Positions 1 to 8,652 are shown, numbered from the stretch's first letter. The stretch is DNA of 64,000 nucleotides from Flavobacteriaceae bacterium (GCA_030726725.1 JANRDC010000004.1:62001-126000), one strand, 5' to 3'. The notes: a model not told the origin generated them from the sequence alone. A program made the numbers and translations.

Positions 1-2123
1 AATACACCGTAATTGACGGTCGCTTTATTTTTTTCAACGGCATCGATAGAACCGATTGCTTTTCCATCAATCATTCGCACCCGATCGCCTACCATCAAGG
101 TTACTTTGGGAATTTCTGGTGATTGAGCAGCCAATGCCTGTTTTTTCTTTTTTTCTGCCCTCACCTGAGGTAATTGCGCAATCACCTCCTGTTGAACCTC
201 TTGCAGTACTTGTTTTTCTTTCTTTTCAACAACCGCTGTCTGTTTCTTTCTTTTGGCATTCTCAGATTCTACCAGTTGGAGCAAACCAGAGACCAAAGAA
301 CGCTTTTTCGTATCCTTAAAGTATTGCAGAGCCAGCTGTTCCACCTTTTGACCTAAGGTCAATACACGTTGGTTTGCATCGTAGAGCTGTTGATACTTAA
401 CCAGCTTATCTTTGATTTTTGCATTTAACTCTGTCAATCGATTGGCTTCTAGCGCTGCCTTATTCGATTGATCTTTCAGCAAACTGTCTTGTGCGCGAAC
501 CTGAGAACGCTCTTGCTGTAATTTAGCGATCGTCGCATCGAAACGCACCTTGCCTTTTTCAATCTTTTTCTTAGCTCTATTGATCAATCCAAAAGGAATT
601 CCATTTTTTTGAGCCACCTCAAAAGTAAACGAGCTGCCCGCTTCCCCCAATACCAACTGATAGGTCGGTGAGAGCGATTGGGCATCAAAAAGCATATTGG
701 CATTGGAGGCAAAGGGCAGTTCATCTGCCAATATTTTTAAATTGGTATAGTGTGTCGTAATAACACCATAAGACCCTTTGTCGTAAAATTCCTCTAAAAA
801 AGTCTCGGCCAATGCACCTCCCAATTCAGGATCTGAGCCCGTACCAAATTCATCGATCAGAAACAAGGTGCGTTCATTGCATTTTTTCAAAAACTCATTC
901 ATGTTCTTCAACCGAGAACTATAGGTGCTCAAATGGTTTTCAATGGACTGATTGTCACCGATATCTGAAAGTATCTTGTCAAAAAAACAAAGCGTGGTCG
1001 CCGGATGAACCGGAATTAAACACCCTGATTGCATCATGATTTGCAAGAGACCAATCGTTTTGAGTGTGATACTCTTACCACCAGCATTGGGGCCTGAAAT
1101 CACCACAATCCTGTTTTGGTCATGCAGGTGAATATCTTGTGGATGTGTGGGCGTATTATTTTTTTTATTGGCTAGATAGAGCAATGGGTGGTATGCTTTC
1201 TTCAAGTGGATTTCTTGTCGATCAGAAATTTGCGGCATAATTCCGTCCATCAACTGAGCATATCGAGCTTTAGCACAAACCATATCCATATGAGCCAAAA
1301 ACGACTGATAGCGCTCTAAATCCGGAGTAAACCTGCGGATACGCTCTGTCAATTGCGCTAAAATGCGCTGAACTTCTTCTTGCTCATCAATTTCAAGCAT
1401 GGAAAGCGCTCGTGAGTGAATCATGCACGATTCGGGTTCTATAAATACGATGCTTCCTGTTTTTGACATGCCTAACGCACTGCCCTTAACTTTTCTTCGA
1501 TGCATGGCCTTTACGGCCAATACGCGGCGATTATCCACAACTGACTCTCTGATATCGTCCAAAAAATCTTGAGCAACAGCACTGCTCATCGCTTGGGAAA
1601 AACTTTTGTTGCGTTTATCCCTGCACAAACCCATTTCCAAACGGATCATCCTCAATCCAGGGGAAGCATCATCTTTAATTTCTCCAAAACGATCAAAAAC
1701 ACTTTGAATCTGTTGAGGTAACTCTGGGCAGGGCAGGTTAGTGGCACTGAGCTGGGCCAACAGGGGAAAGTAATTCCCCATTTTTTTAAAAAAAATATGG
1801 TGGTGGTGCCAAGTCTCATAAAGTTGTGCAATTCTGTGAAACCCAGCAGCGTCCAGTATCATTTGTTCAATCCCCAGTATTTGTACTTCCCGATCAATGG
1901 ATTCAAATCCGTGGTTGGGGATTTTGTTGTTGTTGGAGAAACTGTCGAGGTATTCCGCAGTTTGGGTCATGGCTACAATGGCCTCAGTTTTGTCCACAAA
2001 AGGAAGTAAGGACAATATACGCTCTCTTCCTTTATCGGTATGACAACGATCAGCCACTTGCTGTAAAACAGTGGGGAACTCTAAATCTTCTATGGTTTTT
2101 AGCTGAATTTTGCTCCAGGCCAT
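1..2123 (-). CDS. mutS2: MutS2-family DNA-binding ATPase / endonuclease, 3' end cut by window edge
   Basis: MutS2 proteins bind branched DNA or stalled ribosomes and use a MutS-type ATPase; they act in recombination suppression or ribosome rescue rather than in MutS-type mismatch repair. No ORF-track entry exists because the frame stays open to base 1. Reading the minus strand gives MAWSKIQLKTIEDLEFPTVL at the start, Walker A GPNAGGKSITL near 1070-1100, Walker B LIDEFGTGSDPELGGAL near 830-870 and a KOW-like stretch (VGDRVRMIDGKAIGSID) close to the left edge. About 707 residues are visible; the C-terminal Smr nuclease domain expected for the family would lie outside. The ATG at 2121-2123 sits 19 bases after a TATTTTTG box. 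It is divergent from ung. Confidence 0.93.
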   Translation of the reverse strand, partial: MAWSKIQLKTIEDLEFPTVLQQVADRCHTDKGRERILSLLPFVDKTEAIVAMTQTAEYLDSFSNNNKIPNHGFESIDREVQILGIEQMILDAAGFHRIAQLYETWHHHHIFFKKMGNYFPLLAQLSATNLPCPELPQQIQSVFDRFGEIKDDASPGLRMIRLEMGLCRDKRNKSFSQAMSSAVAQDFLDDIRESVVDNRRVLAVKAMHRRKVKGSALGMSKTGSIVFIEPESCMIHSRALSMLEIDEQEEVQRILAQLTERIRRFTPDLERYQSFLAHMDMVCAKARYAQLMDGIMPQISDRQEIHLKKAYHPLLYLANKKNNTPTHPQDIHLHDQNRIVVISGPNAGGKSITLKTIGLLQIMMQSGCLIPVHPATTLCFFDKILSDIGDNQSIENHLSTYSSRLKNMNEFLKKCNERTLFLIDEFGTGSDPELGGALAETFLEEFYDKGSYGVITTHYTNLKILADELPFASNANMLFDAQSLSPTYQLVLGEAGSSFTFEVAQKNGIPFGLINRAKKKIEKGKVRFDATIAKLQQERSQVRAQDSLLKDQSNKAALEANRLTELNAKIKDKLVKYQQLYDANQRVLTLGQKVEQLALQYFKDTKKRSLVSGLLQLVESENAKRKKQTAVVEKKEKQVLQEVQQEVIAQLPQVRAEKKKKQALAAQSPEIPKVTLMVGDRVRMIDGKAIGSIDAVEKNKATVNYGV

Positions 2124-2142
2124 CTAAAGGACTAATTTTAGC

Positions 2143-2150
2143 CAAAAATA
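2143..2150 (-). promoter_or_regulatory. -7 box of mutS2 promoter
   Basis: The minus strand reads TATTTTTG, a perfect match to the Bacteroidota -7 consensus TAnnTTTG, 19 bases before the mutS2 ATG. No TTG is correctly spaced upstream, so the call rests on the -7 box alone. On the opposite strand TAATTTTA (one mismatch) could serve ung. Confidence 0.55.
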
Positions 2151-2159
2151 CAACTCTGA

Positions 2160-2825
2160 ATGGATCTACCTGACTCCTGGCAAGAATTCCTTTTCGACGA
2201 CCAAACCCAACTGATATGGCGAAAATGGTGGTCAGAAAAACGTGAGCAGCATCTGTTCAACGAGGACTTACCTCCTTTAAACCAAATGTTTAACGCTTTT
2301 AATGCAGTCCATTTTTCCTCGGTAAAAGTGGTGATTTTAGGACAGGATCCCTACCACGGTCTGGGGCAAGCTGATGGTTATGCCTTTTCAGTGGCTCCCG
2401 ATCAACCGCTACCACCTTCACTAGTCAATATATTTAAAGAATTAAGCGCTGAATTCAACGTGTCCATACCCAAAAGTGGACATTTAGCACATTGGGCCAA
2501 TCAAGGAGTGTTGTTACTGAACAGTGCTTGGAGTGTGCCGCTCAACAGTCCAGGAGCTTACATGTCCCCATGGAAACCCTGGTCGGACTTAGTGCTGAAA
2601 CAGTTAAGCCTAAAATCAAAGGGTATTGTATTTATGTTATGGGGGGGATACGCCCAGAAGAAAGCATCATTGATCAGCGACAATCATTTGATCTTGCGCT
2701 CAGGACACCCATCGCCATTAAGTGCCAATAGGGGGTATTGGTTTGGCAACAATCACTTTAAAATGGCCAATGAATACCTCATTCAACAAGGAAAAGAGCC
2801 TATTAATTGGGTGGGGAAAGATTAA
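2160..2825 (+). CDS. ung: Uracil-DNA glycosylase, family 1
   Basis: It removes uracil from DNA as the first step of base excision repair. The 221-residue product has the usual family length. It shows the water-activating motif GQDPYHG (around residues 62-68), the uracil-binding GVLLLNSAW segment and the C-terminal DNA-intercalation motif HPSPLSANRGYWFGNNHF. The segment after GVLLLN (SAWSV) differs from the usual TVLTV-like sequence but keeps the key Asn. The ATG at 2160 begins directly after the divergent mutS2 promoter region. The stop is 2 bases from the convergent end of the nucleoside phosphorylase gene, leaving no room for an intrinsic terminator. Confidence 0.95.
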   Translation: MDLPDSWQEFLFDDQTQLIWRKWWSEKREQHLFNEDLPPLNQMFNAFNAVHFSSVKVVILGQDPYHGLGQADGYAFSVAPDQPLPPSLVNIFKELSAEFNVSIPKSGHLAHWANQGVLLLNSAWSVPLNSPGAYMSPWKPWSDLVLKQLSLKSKGIVFMLWGGYAQKKASLISDNHLILRSGHPSPLSANRGYWFGNNHFKMANEYLIQQGKEPINWVGKD

Positions 2826-2827
2826 AT

Positions 2828-3697
2828 TTATGCTTTAGACAAACAATCCAATGCCCACTCAATCAGATCAATAACTGTTTTATCCGGGTTTTTTGAAAAT
2901 GTTTTGTCTGAGCGATTGGCCAAAATTGCATTGAGGGACACCGCCCGGTGTCCAAAAACTTTAGACAAACCGTAAATGGCCGATGTTTCCATTTCAATAT
3001 GGTCTATTTTCTCTCCCTCAAAACTAAAAGCAGCCAGTCCATCCATCAACTGCTTTTGGGCGCTCCAAGAACCTAATACTCTGCCCTGAGGGCCATAAAA
3101 TCCTACACTCGTGAGGGTATTTGCCAGAATACATCTCGATACATCCCATATTTCCAGCAACTGTTTATCTGGGGATACGCCATAGGGAATTACTGCAGTT
3201 GGCAGAAGTTGTGCGCTGCATAAAGCTTGGGCCATAGGGTTCTGGTAAGGCTTTATTTGATCATAAAAGGCCATCATATTGTCCAAACCAATAGCGTGCT
3301 TACCCACTACAAAAGAATCAACGGGAATGTGGGGTTGTAGGGCACCAGAAGTACCGATACGTATGATATTTAATGATTTTCTCTTTGCTTTATTGGTTTT
3401 GGTCGCAAAATCAATATTGGCCAATGCATCCAATTCATTCATCACTATATCTATGTTGTCGGGGCCAATACCCGTAGAAACCACCGACAAACGCTTTCCT
3501 TCAATATATCCTGTATGAGTCACAAACTCTCTGTGTTGTTTGCGCACTTCAATACGATCAAAAAATTGAGATACTAAAGGGACGCGATCCGGATCACCCA
3601 CCGTGATTACTGTATCGGCCAATTCTTCAGGCATCAAATGCAGGTGATAAACACCCTGGGTTGGGTGAAGGATTAACTCGGTTTCTGGATGTTGCAT
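2828..3697 (-). CDS. Nucleoside phosphorylase (uridine/purine phosphorylase family)
   Basis: It belongs to the PNP_UDP_1 family, which cleaves nucleosides with phosphate to release base and ribose-1-phosphate in salvage. In the 289-residue protein I see the phosphate-binding GDPDRV motif (about residues 34-39), STGIGPDNIDIVMNEL, RIGTSGALQ and the C-terminal ribose/base-binding IEMETSAIYGLSKVFGHRA. The pattern resembles uridine phosphorylase more than hexameric PurD-type purine phosphorylase, but substrate cannot be decided from sequence alone. The ATG at 3697 is one base downstream of the preceding gene's stop (3699), so it is probably co-transcribed with the DUF1835 gene. Confidence 0.88.
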   Translation of the reverse strand: MQHPETELILHPTQGVYHLHLMPEELADTVITVGDPDRVPLVSQFFDRIEVRKQHREFVTHTGYIEGKRLSVVSTGIGPDNIDIVMNELDALANIDFATKTNKAKRKSLNIIRIGTSGALQPHIPVDSFVVGKHAIGLDNMMAFYDQIKPYQNPMAQALCSAQLLPTAVIPYGVSPDKQLLEIWDVSRCILANTLTSVGFYGPQGRVLGSWSAQKQLMDGLAAFSFEGEKIDHIEMETSAIYGLSKVFGHRAVSLNAILANRSDKTFSKNPDKTVIDLIEWALDCLSKA

Positions 3698-3698
3698 G

Positions 3699-4616
3699 TC
3701 AGAGTTTTAGAATGCGCCCAGCTTGGGCATCCCAAAGATAATCATAGGTCAACGCGCCGCCAAGATAACCCTGATCTTTGAGCAGGCTATAAGCATTGGC
3801 CTGTCCCTTGAGGATTTTTTTTCCCATTGTTTTCACCTCATGTGTTGTGGAATTAATCCAAGGTGAGAGTTTTTGAAATACGCGTTTTATCTGAAGTTTG
3901 TTATATCCATAAGTCCTGAGCTGTGTGCGGTACAACTCATCGATAAACGCATCGACATCAGAGGTCCCATGGGTGGCTAACTTTTGCAGCAACGTGTGTT
4001 CAAATTCAGATAATCCATTAAAAACAGCTGGAAATCTTTTTAAGTGTACTGAGATATTTTGTGGGAGTGCACTGAGCTGTGTTTGGTTTGAATGACTGAT
4101 TTGGGTCAATCGTATCGGGTTGTCGGAACAGTATATCTGCCAAGCGTAATCAGCAAATTCGATATCATCTTGGCTTAGTTCCTTCCTGTGTGCCCATGCA
4201 TCGCTTATCTGTTGATCGGTCCATTGATCGGCCAAATCTATATCCGATATGGAAACATCTACCCAAAAAATCTGTGCGTATCTTCTGTGTGTTTTCAGCC
4301 AACTTAAAATGGCGATTAAATTGATTTGACTCGATAAATCGGTATCAAACCAAAGTGCAATGATGTCTTGAGATTTAGCACGACATAAGTTTCTGTATTC
4401 GCGGAGTGTTCTTTGAACAAACCGCTGTTTGCTCCATGCATAAGACGATTGCAAGAACAGAAAACGCTCTTTCCAAAACTGCTCTGAACCAACCTCATGA
4501 AGCGTTCTGCCTTCCGAAAGTATTTCACGCCAGGTGATCACAGATGCTACAGATCCAAACTGACTGATTTTTGGGGTCAGTCGGTCACTTCCAGAAATGT
4601 GCATGAGGGCATCCAT
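3699..4616 (-). CDS. DUF1835 domain-containing protein of unknown function
   Basis: The N-terminus (HISGSDRL, then VITWREILSEGRT at about residues 26-39) and the later LWFDTDLSSQINLIAIL stretch match my memory of DUF1835 proteins, which combine a conserved ITWREML-like motif with an LWF..D..DQ block. The family has no assigned biochemical function. The protein is 305 residues, soluble, without signal peptide or membrane segments. The start could be the listed ATG or the ATG four codons later (MHISGSD). It is followed within 2 bases by the nucleoside phosphorylase and preceded by the SUI1 gene 52 bases upstream, suggesting one transcript. I considered HolA because of size and position, but the motifs do not fit. 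Confidence 0.7.
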   Translation of the reverse strand: MDALMHISGSDRLTPKISQFGSVASVITWREILSEGRTLHEVGSEQFWKERFLFLQSSYAWSKQRFVQRTLREYRNLCRAKSQDIIALWFDTDLSSQINLIAILSWLKTHRRYAQIFWVDVSISDIDLADQWTDQQISDAWAHRKELSQDDIEFADYAWQIYCSDNPIRLTQISHSNQTQLSALPQNISVHLKRFPAVFNGLSEFEHTLLQKLATHGTSDVDAFIDELYRTQLRTYGYNKLQIKRVFQKLSPWINSTTHEVKTMGKKILKGQANAYSLLKDQGYLGGALTYDYLWDAQAGRILKL

Positions 4617-4668
4617 AACAAGGTGTTGGATCTACCAATGTACAAAAAAAAATATAAACTACTGAATA

Positions 4669-4998
4669 TTAACCGCCTACGCGTTTAACTTTATACCCTA
4701 AATCTGTCAGATAAGCCATGATTTTAGGTCTGTAGTCACCTTGTATGATGATTTGTCCTGCTTTATATGTTCCTCCCACACCCAGCAAAACTTTTATTTT
4801 TTTAGCGAGTTCCTGCTGGGAAGATTCATCCATATCGAATCCTTCAATGATGGTCACGGGCTTGCCTTTTCTTTTCTCGTAAATACAACGAACAGGGTCG
4901 GTTTGTCCACTGAAAAAAGACTGCTCTGGGGAAGAGGTTTCTTCGGCAGCGGGCACATGGTCAGGAAATAACCGCTTGAGTTGTTCCGAGAGATCCAT
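4669..4998 (-). CDS. SUI1/YciH-family translation initiation factor
   Basis: The 109-residue product has a SUI1/eIF1-like fold signature in its C-terminal 70 residues: RKGKPVTIIEGFD, then LAKKIKVLLGVGGTYKAGQIIIQGDYRPKIMAYLTDLGYKVKRVGG. Bacterial YciH proteins of this family influence start-site fidelity, but their role outside Escherichia coli is poorly defined. The N-terminal 35 residues (acidic, EETSSPEQS) are variable. Its ATG overlaps the TGA of the upstream oxygenase gene by one base (TGATG), a translational-coupling arrangement, so both are likely made from one mRNA. Confidence 0.9.
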   Translation of the reverse strand: MDLSEQLKRLFPDHVPAAEETSSPEQSFFSGQTDPVRCIYEKRKGKPVTIIEGFDMDESSQQELAKKIKVLLGVGGTYKAGQIIIQGDYRPKIMAYLTDLGYKVKRVGG

Positions 4999-5948
4999 CA
5001 GGCCTTAATCAATCCTAATTCAACCAAACGCTCGTGTAAAAAATCTCCAGCCGTGATATCTTCATACCCTTTTGGATTTTCTTCGCTGATACATTGTGGT
5101 AGACATGCCAAAGACATGCTGCTTACAGGGTGCATAAAGAACGGAATCGAATATCTAGAGGTTCCCCACAACTCTTGGGGTGGGTTTACCACCTGATGTA
5201 TGGTGGATTTAAGGCAATTATTGGTCAACCTGGAAAGCATATCGCCCACATTGATCATCAACTGATCTTCTGTGGCAATAGCATCAATCCATTCGCCCTG
5301 ATGATTTTTCACTTGTAGACCTCTCCCGTGAGCACCCATCAATAGAGTGATCAGGTTGATGTCACCATGAGCTGCAGCGCGCACTGCGTTCTTGGGAGCT
5401 TCAGTAATCGGCGGGTAATGTATGGGCCTTAAAATAGAATTGCCCTGGAGCACATACGCGTCAAAATAATCCTCAGGAAGCGATAGGGGATAGGTCAACG
5501 CCCTGAGCACATAAACTGCGGTCTTTTGCAACTGGGCAAATGCTTCCTTACCCACATGATTAAAATCTGGAATTTCATCCACCCAAATATTATCCGGGTA
5601 GGTGCGTTGATCTTCATTGTGGGGAACATCATACTGGCCAAAATGCCAAAACTCTTTTAAATCACCAGTGCTCGATCCTTTGGCAGATTCACGCCCAAAA
5701 GAAGTGTATCCTCGCTGACCACCAATCCCGGGAATCTCATATTTTTTCTTTACAGATGCTTCCAATGCAAAAAACTGCTTGACTTGAGCATACAGCTCAT
5801 CAACTAGGTTTTGATCCAAAAAATGTCCGCTTAATGCTACAAATCCGATTTCTGAAAAGGCTTGATGCAGCTCTTGGATAAATTTTTGCTTGCGGCTTGG
5901 GTCCTGGGACAAAAAGTCGCGAAGGTCTACACTGGGGATATGGTTCAT
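4998..5948 (-). CDS. 2-oxoglutarate/Fe(II)-dependent oxygenase, isopenicillin-N-synthase-like
   Basis: The 316-residue protein fits the IPNS-like non-heme iron oxygenase superfamily. An N-terminal DIOX_N region (IPSVDLRDFL at residues 4-13) precedes the catalytic jelly roll. The iron-binding facial triad is visible as AAHGDIN (His and Asp) and STIHQV (distal His), and the co-substrate-anchoring RxS appears as RYSIPFF. No secondary-metabolite cluster is nearby, so beta-lactam synthesis is not implied; the substrate is unknown. The start at 5948 is supported by a TACATTTA box 16 bases upstream with a TTG 22 bases further. It leads the apparent operon oxygenase-SUI1-DUF1835-phosphorylase. Confidence 0.87.
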   Translation of the reverse strand: MNHIPSVDLRDFLSQDPSRKQKFIQELHQAFSEIGFVALSGHFLDQNLVDELYAQVKQFFALEASVKKKYEIPGIGGQRGYTSFGRESAKGSSTGDLKEFWHFGQYDVPHNEDQRTYPDNIWVDEIPDFNHVGKEAFAQLQKTAVYVLRALTYPLSLPEDYFDAYVLQGNSILRPIHYPPITEAPKNAVRAAAHGDINLITLLMGAHGRGLQVKNHQGEWIDAIATEDQLMINVGDMLSRLTNNCLKSTIHQVVNPPQELWGTSRYSIPFFMHPVSSMSLACLPQCISEENPKGYEDITAGDFLHERLVELGLIKA

Positions 5949-5964
5949 AGAAGAAAAATAAAGT

Positions 5965-5997
5965 TAAATGTAAAGATTTTTGTTTGTCCTGTTACAA
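5965..5997 (-). promoter_or_regulatory. Promoter of the oxygenase-SUI1 operon
   Basis: On the minus strand a TTG (complement of 5995-5997) is followed after 22 bases by TACATTTA (5965-5972), a 7/8 match to TAnnTTTG. The spacing is within the 17-23 base range accepted for Bacteroidota promoters. The box lies 16 bases before the oxygenase ATG. Confidence 0.5.
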
Positions 5998-6037
5998 ATC
6001 AATCTTCGTTTTTATACATTTAATCAAGCTTAAACAT

Positions 6038-8014
6038 ATGAAATTCAAGGGGGCAAAATTGTCCAAACAACAAAAAATTGCACTGTATCAACAATTGATT
6101 TTTCCGCGAATGATCGAGGAAAAAATGTTGGTATTGTTGCGTCAAGGAAAAATATCCAAATGGTTTAGCGGTATTGGACAAGAGGCTATTTCAGTAGGAG
6201 TAACGGCTGCGCTAAACCCTGATGAATTCATTTTGCCTATGCACCGAAATCTCGGTGTATTTACTTCCAGGAATATTCCCTTTAAAAAGCTATTTGCCCA
6301 ATGGCAAGGTAAAGCCAGTGGATTTACCAAAGGTCGGGACAGAAGCTTTCATTTTGGCACCATGGAGTACCACATCTTGGGGATGATATCCCATTTGGGA
6401 CCACAGTTGGGTGTGGCAGATGGAATCGCTTTGGGTCATAAACTCAGCGGAGACCGCAAAGTAACTGCCGTATTTACAGGAGAGGGGGCCACTTCAGAAG
6501 GTGATTTTCACGAAGCGCTCAATATTGCAGCCGTATGGGATTTGCCCGTGCTCTTTTGTATTGAAAACAACGGCTATGGTTTGTCAACACCAACCACCCA
6601 ACAATACAGATGTGCTCAGTTGGTCGATAAAGCCATCGGCTATGGGATGGAAGGGATTCAAATCGATGGAAACAACATCCTAGAAGTCTACGAAAAGGTA
6701 AGCGAACTAGCTGCATCCATTAGAGAACGACCGAGACCTGTGCTTATCGAATTTATCACTTTTAGAATGCGCGGGCATGAGGAGGCTAGTGGCACCAAGT
6801 ATGTGCCCAAGAAACTGATTGATCAGTGGAGTAAAAAAGATCCCGTGACTCAGTTTGAAAAACACATCAGGGAAACTGAAATACTTGATCAACAAGGAAT
6901 TGAGGCGATAAAAAGCGAAATAAGCGCGCGTATAGAGCATGACTTAACCGAAGTATTTGGGGAGTCAGAAGTGGTATTTGATCCACAAGTTGAATTGGGG
7001 GACGTTTATGCACCATGGAATCATCAGCCGGAATTACCTGGCAGTGATACCCAGGAAATGAGGTTTATCGATGCGGTCAGGGATGGACTTTATCAGTCCC
7101 TAAAGAAATTTGACAATTTGGTCGTTATGGGGCAAGATATTGCCCAATACGGTGGAGCGTTTAAAATAACGGAGGGTTTTGTTGAAGAATTTGGCGAAGA
7201 GCGCATCAGAAATACACCGATTTGTGAGTCAGGTATTGCCGAGACCGCCATTGGATTGTCCGTGGTGGGCAAAAAAGCGGTGATGGAATTACAATTTGCA
7301 GATTTTGTTAGCTCCGGATTTAATCCCATTGTAAACTATGCGGCTAAAATGCATTACCGATGGGGCAAAAACGCAGATGTTGTTTTTAGAATGCCCTGTG
7401 GGGCCGGTGTGGGTGCTGGACCATTTCATTCTCAGACCAATGAGGCCTGGTTTACTAAAACGCCAGGGCTTAAAGTAGTATACCCTTCAAGTCCAGAAGA
7501 TGCTAAAGGTTTATTGACTTCCGCGATTCACGACCCAAATCCGGTGATGTATTTTGAGCATAAAGCATTGTATAGAAGTGTTAAAACAGCAGTGCCCACC
7601 GGGTACTATGAAATACCTTTGGGGAAAGCGCGTGTGATTTGCACGGGAGATCAGGTGAGTATTGTCACCTTTGGTGCTGGTGTTCATTGGGCGATTGAGG
7701 TCCTGGAAAATCACCCGGAGATCAAAGCGACATTGATCGATTTAAGAACACTGGTTCCCATGGATACGAAAACTATACTGGACAGCGTTCGCAGTACTGG
7801 CAGACTTTTATTGATTCAAGAAGACACACTTTTTGGTGGAGTTTGCTCGGACATATCCGCGTTGGTGATGGAACAAGCTTTTCAATATTTGGATGCACCT
7901 GTGATGCGCGTGGGAAGTTTAGAAACACCAATCCCATTTGCCCATCATTTAGAACAAGGATTTCTAGCTAAGTCCAGGGTAGAAGAAAGCTTGTTGAAAC
8001 TTATGGCTTACTAG
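6038..8014 (+). CDS. Branched-chain 2-oxoacid dehydrogenase E1, fused alpha and beta subunits
   Basis: This thiamine diphosphate enzyme decarboxylates branched-chain 2-oxoacids (or a related 2-oxoacid) and passes the acyl group to an E2 lipoyl protein. Residues ~1-310 are the alpha subunit with the ThDP motif GEGATSEGDFHEALN...ENNGYG. After a linker (~residues 325-345), the beta subunit follows: a transketolase pyrimidine-binding domain (VVMGQDIAQYGGAFKITEGF) and a C-terminal transketolase domain ending in MRVGSLETPIPFAHHLEQ. Such alpha-beta fusions are common in Bacteroidota. I start at the ATG at 6038 (MKFKGAKLSKQQ), not the TTG at 5984, because the extra 18 residues look like non-coding sequence. 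No E2 or E3 gene is adjacent. Confidence 0.92.
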   Translation: MKFKGAKLSKQQKIALYQQLIFPRMIEEKMLVLLRQGKISKWFSGIGQEAISVGVTAALNPDEFILPMHRNLGVFTSRNIPFKKLFAQWQGKASGFTKGRDRSFHFGTMEYHILGMISHLGPQLGVADGIALGHKLSGDRKVTAVFTGEGATSEGDFHEALNIAAVWDLPVLFCIENNGYGLSTPTTQQYRCAQLVDKAIGYGMEGIQIDGNNILEVYEKVSELAASIRERPRPVLIEFITFRMRGHEEASGTKYVPKKLIDQWSKKDPVTQFEKHIRETEILDQQGIEAIKSEISARIEHDLTEVFGESEVVFDPQVELGDVYAPWNHQPELPGSDTQEMRFIDAVRDGLYQSLKKFDNLVVMGQDIAQYGGAFKITEGFVEEFGEERIRNTPICESGIAETAIGLSVVGKKAVMELQFADFVSSGFNPIVNYAAKMHYRWGKNADVVFRMPCGAGVGAGPFHSQTNEAWFTKTPGLKVVYPSSPEDAKGLLTSAIHDPNPVMYFEHKALYRSVKTAVPTGYYEIPLGKARVICTGDQVSIVTFGAGVHWAIEVLENHPEIKATLIDLRTLVPMDTKTILDSVRSTGRLLLIQEDTLFGGVCSDISALVMEQAFQYLDAPVMRVGSLETPIPFAHHLEQGFLAKSRVEESLLKLMAY

Positions 8015-8040
8015 GGAATTATTCATTGGTATAGGTTTTG

Positions 8041-8073
<33 letters not shown>

Positions 8074-8087
8074 TCAAATGAAGTTTA

Positions 8088-8109
8088 ATAAAAAACGCCG
8101 TAAAGGCGT
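8088..8109 (-). terminator. Intrinsic terminator of the cold-shock-domain gene
   Basis: On the minus strand ACGCC-TTTAC-GGCGT is followed by six T residues and ATT. It lies 15 bases after the cold-shock gene stop. The plus strand has the same stem but only a short CTTT run, so termination of the convergent E1 gene is less certain. Confidence 0.75.
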
Positions 8110-8123
8110 CTTTATGTAAGTAT

Positions 8124-8579
8124 TTATATCTTTTGTACACGTACAGCATTTAAGCCGCGTTGTCCTTTTTCTAACTCAAACGTTACTTTGTCATTTTCCT
8201 CGACCTGATCGATGAGTTGGCTGACATGGAAAAAATACTTCTCTTGTGACTGGAGATCTAAAATAAATCCAAAACCTTTTGAGGTGTCAAAAAATGTAAC
8301 CTTACCGGTTTTGGCAGCCTCTTCTTGCTCTTCCTCTTCAGTTCGTTTGGCAATTCCAATAACGATATCCTCCAGGGCTATTTCAACTTTCTTCGATGGA
8401 TCAGGCGGTGTGTTGGTCAATTGACCAAACTCATCGACATATACCAACATATCCTCTAAACCAGCTCCCTTGGAAGAATTAGATTTGCGTTCTTCCTTTT
8501 TCTTTGATTTCTCTTCGCGTTTCTTGGCGCGTAATTTTTCTTTTTCTTTTTTGTTGAAGGATTGTTGGGGTCTGGCCAT
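8124..8579 (-). CDS. Cold-shock-domain protein with lysine-rich N-terminal extension
   Basis: Residues ~90-151 form a cold-shock (CSD) nucleic-acid-binding domain: GKVTFFDTSKGFGFI contains RNP1 (KGFGFI), YFFHVSQL contains RNP2, and the domain closes with KGQRGLNAVRVQKI. The first ~40 residues are extremely rich in Lys, Glu and Arg (KKEKEKLRAKKREEKSKKKE), likely a charged RNA-contacting tail. The middle part (DMLVYVDEFGQLTNTPPDP) resembles a small conserved element seen in Bacteroidota CSD proteins. Probable role: RNA chaperone. The gene has its own promoter (8645-8652), a roughly 60-base 5' leader ending in a hairpin just before the ATG, and a clear terminator, so it is monocistronic. Confidence 0.9.
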   Translation of the reverse strand: MARPQQSFNKKEKEKLRAKKREEKSKKKEERKSNSSKGAGLEDMLVYVDEFGQLTNTPPDPSKKVEIALEDIVIGIAKRTEEEEQEEAAKTGKVTFFDTSKGFGFILDLQSQEKYFFHVSQLIDQVEENDKVTFELEKGQRGLNAVRVQKI

Positions 8580-8586
8580 AAGTAGT

Positions 8587-8627
8587 TTAAGGGTTTTTGG
8601 TGCTGAATCACGAATAAATACCCTTGA
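8587..8627 (-). promoter_or_regulatory. 5'-UTR hairpin directly upstream of the cold-shock gene
   Basis: In the minus-strand transcript, TCAAGGGT pairs with ACCCTTAA (one G-U pair), and after a 1x1 mismatch three further A-T pairs form. The loop is about 17 bases. The stem ends 7 bases before the ATG, so it could mask the ribosome-loading region or act as a temperature-sensitive element. Regulation is inferred; only the base pairing is seen. Confidence 0.4.
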
Positions 8628-8644
8628 GGCAGCCTAATTATTGG

Positions 8645-8652
8645 CAAATGTA
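8645..8652 (-). promoter_or_regulatory. -7 box of the cold-shock gene promoter
   Basis: The minus strand reads TACATTTG, a perfect TAnnTTTG match, 65 bases upstream of the ATG. This predicts a 5' leader of about 60 bases, longer than for other genes in the window. Confidence 0.5.

Noticed and set aside
3699-4616. DNA polymerase III delta subunit (holA)
   Set aside because: Size fits, but the ITWREILSEG and LWFDTDLSSQ motifs point to DUF1835 and no AAA+ clamp-loader motifs are seen.
5984-6022. Full promoter for the E1 gene (TTG ... TACATTTA)
   Set aside because: The spacer of 28 bases is outside the 17-23 base range, so only a tentative -7-like box remains.
5984-6037. TTG start for the E1 fusion from the ORF track
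   Set aside because: The 18 extra residues (MSCYKSIFVF...) do not look like an E1 N-terminus and the ATG at 6038 begins a plausible MKFKGAKLSKQQ start.
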